Shown here piece by piece: positions 58,665-64,000 of a stretch of DNA of 64,000 bases; the stretch's first letter is position 1, and every line of letters starts with the position of its first letter. The translations under genes were made by a program, and so were the position numbers. Source of the stretch: UBA2031 sp037189985 (lineage in GTDB: Bacteria > Pseudomonadota > Gammaproteobacteria > Pseudomonadales > Moraxellaceae); contig JBBCJX010000029.1 in NCBI GenBank assembly GCA_037189985.1, positions 1-64,000 on the forward strand, given 5' to 3'. The notes beneath the pieces are model-generated. The model worked only from the letters and a program-made list of their open reading frames with translations, had not been told where the DNA came from and ran no database searches.

Positions 58665-58862
58665 TTATCCCAGTTTTCTTTTCAGGAAGCTGTCAATCTG
58701 GCGTTTTACCTCTGTATCCGGGATGTCGTATTTCTCCCGGATTACGCGGTGAAGACAATCTTCGCTTTTCTGCGCTTGCAAGATTTCCTCGGGTGTCAGG
58801 TCGCTCCAGTAAAGCGAGGCGTCAGCGACCAGTGAACTCCATGTGTTGTAGCGTGAAGTCAT
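58665..58862 (-). CDS. Small CsbD-like stress protein
   Basis: This 65-residue protein has the pattern of CsbD/YjbJ proteins: WSDLTPEEILQAQKSEDCLH, then IREKYDIPDTEVKRQIDSFL. Such proteins are small, hydrophilic and induced by general stress, with no known activity. The start at 58862 has GGAGGGC upstream. The gap 58494-58664 between it and tRNA-Ser holds nothing recognised. Its N-terminal part is shorter than in typical CsbD, so the assignment is moderate. Confidence 0.68.
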   Translation of the reverse strand: MTSRYNTWSSLVADASLYWSDLTPEEILQAQKSEDCLHRVIREKYDIPDTEVKRQIDSFLKRKLG

Positions 58863-59054
58863 GCCTTTGCCCTCCGATGGCGCCGACGGATGCCGGATGG
58901 AGAGGTTTTGTATAGGCTGCGTTTGGCTTTGGAAAGAAGTACCGGGTTTCTTTTTATTAAAGAACGTAATCGGCCATTGCAATTGCGCTGAAGCAGCTTC
59001 CTGTCCAACACATATCACTCCTTGGAGCTTTAGTACTCCAGAGGGAGATGATGT

Positions 59055-59945
59055 TCATACCATGGAAAGGCCTTTGCGCCGACGCCTGCGGAAGTCCCAC
59101 ATCACGATCCGGAAGGGCATCTGCCTGACGATACGGGGCATGTAGCGATTGATGGCTGCAAGTATGAGGAGCAGGCGGTCAAAGTTCTCCTGCTGCGCCG
59201 GCCCCCACGAGAGTCGCATCTCCTCGCGCAGCCTGGGGGGCAGGAAACCTGTTGTAAGGAAGCGGTGATACCGCCCGAACAGCAGGCGCAGTACGGGGTG
59301 CAGAAACTTCAGATCGACCAGTGCCATGAGATAGGCGCGGATGGTGTCGTCTATGTGGAGTTGTTCTAGATTGCGCTCCCAGTAGGTATTGAAGTCATCG
59401 AGATCCTTGGGCCACATCGTGGCGCGTACTTGCAGTGTGGTGCCCAGTGGCTGCGCAAGCTCATAAAACCGCACGGCCTTTGCATGATCGAGAGGGCGCC
59501 TGATCTTGCGGTAGGAGTCAGCAATTCCCCAGTAAAGGCAGGCGGCGACCCACATCTGCAGTTCGGGATCAAAGGCGTTGTACTTCACTGGCGAGCTTGT
59601 TGTCTCCAGTGAGTGCACCTGTGCATGCGACCGGTTCACCGCCTGGCGATAGGCCAGCTTTTCCTCGGTGGTGCCCAGCATGGCAACGGCCAGGTAGGTG
59701 AAGGTAGTGCGGGCACGCTTGATGGGGTGGCGGAACAGGGAGCCGCTTTCCACGCGACTTTCCATGACCCCGTATCCCACGCCCTGACGGGCCAGTTGCA
59801 TGATGACATTGGCACTTCCTGCCATGGCCAGTATGCCGTCGAGGATGCCCGGGAAAAGCTCATCCCATTCGTCGGGGGAGAGTGGGGCAGGCCAGCGGGC
59901 TTCGGGGAGACCGGAGGAAGTGGCAACTGGGTCAAGGCTACTCAT
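59055..59945 (-). CDS. DUF2236 / oxygenase MpaB family protein
   Basis: This 296-residue protein matches the ER-bound oxygenase MpaB/latex-clearing (DUF2236) family. The markers are ILAMAGSANVIMQLARQGVG, RARTTFTYLAVAMLGT and a conserved His/Arg helix (AVNRSHAQVHS). YWGIADSYRKI and MWPKDLDDFNTYW lie in the central part. Some family members bind heme and oxidise isoprenoid or aryl substrates; the substrate here is unknown. The Met at 59945 is preceded by GGAG. Longer in-frame starts upstream have no family similarity. Confidence 0.82.
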   Translation of the reverse strand: MSSLDPVATSSGLPEARWPAPLSPDEWDELFPGILDGILAMAGSANVIMQLARQGVGYGVMESRVESGSLFRHPIKRARTTFTYLAVAMLGTTEEKLAYRQAVNRSHAQVHSLETTSSPVKYNAFDPELQMWVAACLYWGIADSYRKIRRPLDHAKAVRFYELAQPLGTTLQVRATMWPKDLDDFNTYWERNLEQLHIDDTIRAYLMALVDLKFLHPVLRLLFGRYHRFLTTGFLPPRLREEMRLSWGPAQQENFDRLLLILAAINRYMPRIVRQMPFRIVMWDFRRRRRKGLSMV

Positions 59946-60270
59946 CGGGGCTCCATTGGTCAGCAATGAGACGTTTATGGCTTTTTGTATCATTGTCCGG
60001 TAAGGGCAACATTGGCACGGGAGCTCACTCTGATTGGCTGGAGAAGTGTGATGCAGGCTGTCTGAATGATACCCCCTCGGGATTGGCAGACGGTCGAATG
60101 ACTCCAGTAGCCGGAGTCGTTTGGCAAGCATGTTGGGGCTTGCGTCGGTTGGGGTGTGTTTCAACCTCGGTTGGTAGGGCTATCTTGCTGACGGCTTTGC
60201 CAGCGTCAAGGCAGTAAATATTGCAAGAGAAGAAAGCCAGGAAAATTAATCGACTAGCGCGGATAAACTG

Positions 60271-60299
60271 TTGACGCAGAAAGGCTCCCTCACCATAAT
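60271..60299 (+). promoter_or_regulatory. Promoter of tRNA-Arg
   Basis: TTGACG (60271), a 17-base spacer and CATAAT (60294) form a near-consensus sigma-70 promoter ending 12 bases before the tRNA. The rest of the gap 59946-60311 shows nothing recognised. Confidence 0.85.
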
Positions 60300-60311
60300 T
60301 CGCCGCCTCAT

Positions 60312-60388
60312 GCGCTGGTAGCTCAGTTGGATAGAGTATCTGGCTACGAACCAGAGGGTCGGGGGTTCGAATCCCTCCCAGCGCGCCA
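60312..60388 (+). tRNA. tRNA-Arg (ACG anticodon)
   Basis: A 77-base tRNA with encoded CCA. The acceptor stem is GCGCTGG/CCAGCGC, the D-arm GCTCAGTTGG, the anticodon ACG at 60346-60348, and the T-loop GGTTCGAATCC. The A34 is expected to be edited to inosine by TadA to read CGU, CGC and CGA. Confidence 0.97.
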
Positions 60389-60396
60389 TACAGATC

Positions 60397-60425
60397 AAGG
60401 GCTTGTCACTGACAAGCCCTTTTTC
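60397..60425 (+). terminator. Terminator after tRNA-Arg
   Basis: AAGGGCTTGTC and GACAAGCCCTT form an 11-bp stem followed by TTTC, 9 bases after the tRNA. It ends the tRNA transcript. Confidence 0.9.
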
Positions 60426-60658
60426 TTTGGTGCTTCCGCCAGACGGGTCACTTTATTCGTCATATTTCAGCGCAGAAAGCTTGCGACTGCAGGCGTGTAT
60501 GATGATGGCATCTTGTCGGCATTCGTGATTCTCCCGCTCGGTTCTTGTCTGGAACATAGACATCCGGATGCATGTTTGCCGCTGTCTGTCGTTGCCGCTG
60601 CCTGCGACTGGCCGTTATCCTTGCGCCCTCCCCAGGGACCAGGGATCAGGAAGCCCCC

Positions 60659-61333
60659 ATGCAACAGCAAGTAAAAGAAGTGACTTACCAGGGTCGCAAG
60701 ACCGCGCGACAAAGCAGTGAGCAGCGTCGTCTGGCTATCCTGAATGCCGCCTTGAAAGTATTGGTGAGGGATGGCGTGCGCGGAGTGCGGCATCGTGCTG
60801 TTGCGAAGGAAGCAGGCGTCCCCCTTTCGGCAACAACGTATTATTTCAAGGATATTCACGACCTCCTGGCAGATGCCTTCACGCTGTTTACCAATGAAAC
60901 GGTGCAGACCTTCATTGATCCGTTCTGGTCCCGTGCCAATGAATGGATACGCTCCTATCCCACGGATACCCGTAAATATCCCGAGTTGCTGGAGGAAGTG
61001 ACCGAGCATATGTCTTCCATGGGGGCGCATCACATCATTACCCGTGTGCGTGAGCATCGTGAACACTTGGTGGTGGAGCATGCCTTTTGGTATGCCGCTC
61101 TTGTGGACGAGCGTATGCATGCCATGGCTTTGCAGCACGGGTCGCGTCTGCTCAGCAATTTCACGCAGATACTGGAGTATGTGGGGGCCAACGAGGTGGA
61201 GATGGGTTCCCGCTCGGTCCTGGCAACAGTGCGCAGGCTGGAGTATGAGGGTTTGCTGGACCCGGAAGCATTTACGCACGAGAAGGTGCGTGACACATTG
61301 CGGCACCAGATGCGTGCGGTGTTGTCGGTATGA
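60659..61333 (+). CDS. TetR family transcriptional regulator
   Basis: This 224-residue regulator has an N-terminal TetR helix-turn-helix (QRRLAILNAALKVLVRDGVR, HRAVAKEAGVPLSATTYYFK). A helical ligand-binding domain follows with no assignable ligand. The start at 60659 has AGGAAG upstream. Its stop overlaps the ung start by 4 bases (ATGA), an unusual pairing with a DNA-repair enzyme. The enoyl-CoA hydratase-family gene follows ung at 9 bases, so the target may be fatty-acid or branched-chain amino-acid metabolism. That is inference from context. Confidence 0.88.
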   Translation: MQQQVKEVTYQGRKTARQSSEQRRLAILNAALKVLVRDGVRGVRHRAVAKEAGVPLSATTYYFKDIHDLLADAFTLFTNETVQTFIDPFWSRANEWIRSYPTDTRKYPELLEEVTEHMSSMGAHHIITRVREHREHLVVEHAFWYAALVDERMHAMALQHGSRLLSNFTQILEYVGANEVEMGSRSVLATVRRLEYEGLLDPEAFTHEKVRDTLRHQMRAVLSV

Positions 61334-62031
61334 GTGACGCCGCAGCCCTTGCACGAGTGAAGCTCGACCCTGAATGGAAGCAGGCCTTGGGCCAGGAGTT
61401 CCTGTCCCCCTACATGCAGGAGCTCAGGCGTTTTCTGGAGCAGGAACGGCAGGCAGGCAAGGTCATCTATCCGCCGGGCCCTGAAATATTCAATGCCCTC
61501 AATACGACACTACTTTCAAAAGTGAAAGTGGTGATTTTGGGGCAGGACCCTTATCACGGTGCAGGACAGGCCCATGGTCTCTGCTTCTCCGTGCGCCGCG
61601 GAGTACCGCTGCCACCTTCCTTGCAGAATATCTATCGCGAAATCAGTACAGATCTTGGCATTGCGCCTGGCCGTCATGGTGAGTTGACGCATTGGGCGGA
61701 GCAGGGCGTGTTGCTGCTCAACAGCGTGTTGACCGTACAAGCGGGTCTGGCGGCCTCGCACCAGAACCGCGGTTGGGAGACGTTCACCGATGCGGTGGTG
61801 CGAGTGCTGAACGAGCAATGCGAGCATCTGGTCTTCCTGCTGTGGGGCAGTTATGCGCAGCGTAAGGGGCGCATAATTGATACCCGGCGGCATCTGGTGC
61901 TGAAGTCCGTGCATCCGTCTCCTCTTTCTGCGAACCGGGGCGGCTGGTTTGGCTGCCGCCATTTTTCGCAGGCCAACCGCTATCTGGAAGCACAGGGTCG
62001 TGAGCCGATAGACTGGTCCGTGCCTGCATGA
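61330..62031 (+). CDS. ung: Uracil-DNA glycosylase
   Basis: This 233-residue enzyme removes uracil from DNA. The water-activating motif is LGQDPYHGAGQAHGLCFSV (Asp73), and the minor-groove loop is HPSPLSANRGGWFGC with the catalytic His. The length and order match E. coli Ung. It overlaps the TetR gene by 4 bases and is followed by an enoyl-CoA hydratase-family gene 9 bases later, so all three are probably one operon. Confidence 0.97.
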   Translation: MSDAAALARVKLDPEWKQALGQEFLSPYMQELRRFLEQERQAGKVIYPPGPEIFNALNTTLLSKVKVVILGQDPYHGAGQAHGLCFSVRRGVPLPPSLQNIYREISTDLGIAPGRHGELTHWAEQGVLLLNSVLTVQAGLAASHQNRGWETFTDAVVRVLNEQCEHLVFLLWGSYAQRKGRIIDTRRHLVLKSVHPSPLSANRGGWFGCRHFSQANRYLEAQGREPIDWSVPA

Positions 62032-62039
62032 GGTGATTC

Positions 62040-63149
62040 ATGTCTGAAACTCCCCTTGTCCTGCTGGAGGAGCGCCCCACAGCGGATGGCCGCATCCTGG
62101 CCATTGCCACCTTGAACAGCGAGCGCTCGCTGAACTCCCTCAGCCTTGAAATGATTCACCTGTTGCTGCCCGCCATGCAGCGCTGGGCCGTGACTCCTGA
62201 GGTTGTTGCCGTTTTCCTGCAAGGGGCGGGTGAGAAAGCGTTTTGTGCAGGTGGTGACGTGCGCCGTATCTGCCTCGCTGTCCGGGAAAGCGGTATTGAT
62301 GATCCTTATGCGCAGCAGTTCTTCACTGACGAGTATCGTCTGGACTATCTGATCCATGTTTATCCCAAGCCGGTGGTGGTGTGGGGGCAGGGCATTGTCA
62401 TGGGGGGCGGTATCGGCCTGATGGGGGGGGCTTCCCACCGTGTGGTGACTGAGACCTCCCGGCTTGCCATGCCGGAAATCACCATCGGTCTTTATCCCGA
62501 TGTGGGCGGCAGCTATTTCCTGTCGCGTGTGAAAAACCGTCTGGGGCTCTTCATTGGCATGACGGGCGTGCATTTGAATGCGGCGGATGCGCTGCATATC
62601 GGCCTCGCGGATGTCGCCATTCCCTCTGCCCGACGTGAAGCCGTGATCGACAGGCTGTGTGAAGAAAGTTGGATGGACGATGCCGAAGGGCGTGACCTGC
62701 AGATGAGTACCGTGTTGATGCGGGAAAATGCGCCGACTCTGGCACCTTCCGAGATCAAGGCGCGCGAGGCTGCATTGAACATACGTGCCGGCAGTGATGA
62801 TCTGCCCACCCTGTATGCCGCCTTGACGGCTCCAGCCCCGGAGGATGCCTGGCTGGATCGCACGGCCAAGACGCTGCTCAAAGGCTCACCCACGTCGGCG
62901 GCACTGATTCATCGCCAATGGCAGCGTGGTGCATCCCTGTCGCTTGAAGAAGTCTTCCGTGAAGAGCTGACCTTGTCAGTGCAGTGCGCCCGCCATCCGG
63001 ATTTCATCGAGGGCGTACGTGCGCTGCTCGTGGACAAGGACAACACCCCCCGGTGGCAGCCCGCCGAGTTGGCCGAGGTCACGGAGGAGTGGGTTGCAGA
63101 GCACTACAGGGAGCCTTGGGCCGGCACGCACCCGCTAGCCGATCTTTAA
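62040..63149 (+). CDS. Enoyl-CoA hydratase/isomerase family, 3-hydroxyisobutyryl-CoA hydrolase-like
   Basis: This 369-residue protein has the crotonase oxyanion motifs KAFCAGGDVRRI and GIVMGGGIGLMGGASHRVVT. The phrase MPEITIGLYPDVGGSYFLSR and the C-terminal ECH_2 extension are typical of 3-hydroxyisobutyryl-CoA hydrolases of valine breakdown. It is longer than simple enoyl-CoA hydratases (about 260). A true hydratase activity cannot be excluded. It lies 9 bases after ung. Confidence 0.87.
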   Translation: MSETPLVLLEERPTADGRILAIATLNSERSLNSLSLEMIHLLLPAMQRWAVTPEVVAVFLQGAGEKAFCAGGDVRRICLAVRESGIDDPYAQQFFTDEYRLDYLIHVYPKPVVVWGQGIVMGGGIGLMGGASHRVVTETSRLAMPEITIGLYPDVGGSYFLSRVKNRLGLFIGMTGVHLNAADALHIGLADVAIPSARREAVIDRLCEESWMDDAEGRDLQMSTVLMRENAPTLAPSEIKAREAALNIRAGSDDLPTLYAALTAPAPEDAWLDRTAKTLLKGSPTSAALIHRQWQRGASLSLEEVFREELTLSVQCARHPDFIEGVRALLVDKDNTPRWQPAELAEVTEEWVAEHYREPWAGTHPLADL

Positions 63150-63180
63150 TGTCTTGTGCAGTAGGGAGCTCTGCGAGGCA

Positions 63181-64000
63181 TCACTCTTCTTTTTCGGCAG
63201 GCAGGGCATAGGGTAGGGGAAGGGCGGTCAATGCCTTGCCGTTCTCGCCCAGCGTCAGTCCGCCTGCTGCCATTGCCTTGTTTTTCACGATGGCCAGCAG
63301 CCCGGTTTTGCCTTCTTGGCTTGTGGCCATGACCACATCGCCCACTCGCGCATCGCCCGCAAAAATTCCACTGCCAATGGCAGGTGTTTCACTGCCGTTG
63401 ACTTCCAGCCGGTAAAGCCGCTGCTTGAGCTTGCCGCGGAAATAGAGGCGGGCCACCACTTCCTGACCGGTATAGCAGCCCTTGTTGTAGCTGACGCCAT
63501 CCAGCGCGGGATAGTTCAGTTCCTGTGGCTGGAAAAGATCACGGGCAGCGGCAAACACGGTGGCATGGCCTGCGGCAATTTCGGCAGCCCACCATGCTGA
63601 TTCGGATGTGGCTTGTCCGTCTTTTTGCAACTGCTCCCAGTCGGCTTCCAGTGAATGACTCCCAATACCCAGCAAGTAGCGTGATTCCCCTATGCCGGCA
63701 GCCCAGCGCCCCTGATCATCCTGCAGTGCTTCGCCCGTATCGGGCACCTTGCCCAGCAAGTCGGATACCTGCTGGTTGGCGGCTTTGCCTGCGATGCCCA
63801 GCAAGGCGATGCTTGTTCGCGCATCCTGCAGCTCTGTTTTGGAGAAGATGGCGTACTTCTTCAGGTGTGCCAGCGCATCCGCCAGTTGTTCAGCTGGCAT
63901 GATCAGGCGCAGGTTGTCACCGGTCTTCATGGCGATGAAGCTGAAAAGCACCCGTCCCTTGAGTGAGCAGATGGCGCCAGGCAGCACCCGTCCCTTTTCG
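63181..64000 (-). CDS. ygfZ: Folate-binding YgfZ/Fe-S repair protein, 5' end beyond the window
   Basis: At least 272 residues are in frame to the window edge. YgfZ (GcvT-like) proteins help build or repair Fe-S clusters, including that of MiaB. The signature KGCYTGQEVVARLYFRGKLK is present. The C-terminus LLAIVKNKAMAAGG is typical. The upstream end continues in frame past 64000 (E-K-G-R-V-L-P-G before the first internal GTG), so the start lies outside. It converges with the enoyl-CoA hydratase-family gene, 31 bases apart. Confidence 0.9.
   Translation of the reverse strand, partial: EKGRVLPGAICSLKGRVLFSFIAMKTGDNLRLIMPAEQLADALAHLKKYAIFSKTELQDARTSIALLGIAGKAANQQVSDLLGKVPDTGEALQDDQGRWAAGIGESRYLLGIGSHSLEADWEQLQKDGQATSESAWWAAEIAAGHATVFAAARDLFQPQELNYPALDGVSYNKGCYTGQEVVARLYFRGKLKQRLYRLEVNGSETPAIGSGIFAGDARVGDVVMATSQEGKTGLLAIVKNKAMAAGGLTLGENGKALTALPLPYALPAEKEE

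Noticed and set aside
1..64000. CRISPR arrays, insertion sequences, prophage or a replication origin
   Set aside because: No regularly spaced direct repeats, transposase, integrase, phage structural gene or DnaA-box cluster with oriC genes was seen. The DnaA-like words at 42196-42280 are too few.

Overview
The window is a GC-rich chromosomal segment of a gammaproteobacterium, most likely of the order Pseudomonadales. The reasons are the block fdxA-mutS-pncC-recA-recX-alaS-lysC-csrA-tRNA-Ser, a lone rsxB near nth, NrdB with a Pseudomonas-like N-terminal tail, NrdA with two ATP-cones, and an RsmZ-like small RNA beside fdxA. The genus cannot be fixed from sequence reading alone; a Moraxellaceae-like lineage is a guess. 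Nearly all of it is core chromosome. There is no prophage, transposase or CRISPR array.

Layout. 1-2.3 kb: a junction joins the first 23 codons of prfC to the broken end of a FecA-type TonB receptor, followed by fecR and fecI behind a Fur box. 2.4-8.7 kb: nth, a short-chain dehydrogenase, rsxB, an amidase, an alpha/beta hydrolase and a class II aldolase. 9-15.3 kb: an RND efflux operon with its own two-component system. 15.4-22.7 kb: GNAT, tcdA, a DUF2721/RNase T2/macro-domain operon, a flavoprotein, a zinc-finger/TPR membrane protein and a rhomboid-like protein lacking its catalytic residues. 22.9-26.7 kb: a tatT-dctP-dctQ-dctM TRAP operon. 27-37.4 kb: poorly characterised envelope proteins (Sel1-like, Lnb/DUF4105-like lipoprotein, secreted coiled-coil protein), a diguanylate cyclase, an outer-membrane protein and an AT-rich BRCT protein. 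37.4-44.9 kb: nrdAB with a long leader and an NrdR box, and rstAB. 45-48 kb: ada, alkB, bfd and bfr. 48.1-48.3 kb: an RsmZ-like RNA with a GacA-type box upstream. 48.4-58.5 kb: fdxA, mutS, pncC, recA, recX, alaS, lysC, csrA, tRNA-Ser. 58.6-64 kb: a CsbD-like protein, a DUF2236 protein, tRNA-Arg, a TetR regulator, ung, an enoyl-CoA hydratase-family protein and a truncated ygfZ.

How the parts connect. Three Fur boxes tie fecIR, bfd and bfr to iron. DNA maintenance is dense: nth, mutS, recA/recX, ung, ada and alkB, plus dNTP supply by nrdAB. CsrA and an RNA of the kind that sequesters it lie 10 kb apart. Three copies of a roughly 270-370 bp non-coding repeat and two copies of a short palindrome lie between genes.

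The best leads are the RsmZ-like RNA, the interspersed repeat with a covarying terminator-like hairpin, the Ada protein that lost three of four zinc cysteines, the rhomboid pseudoprotease, the envelope gene trio at 29.5-33.4 kb, and the prfC/fecA junction.
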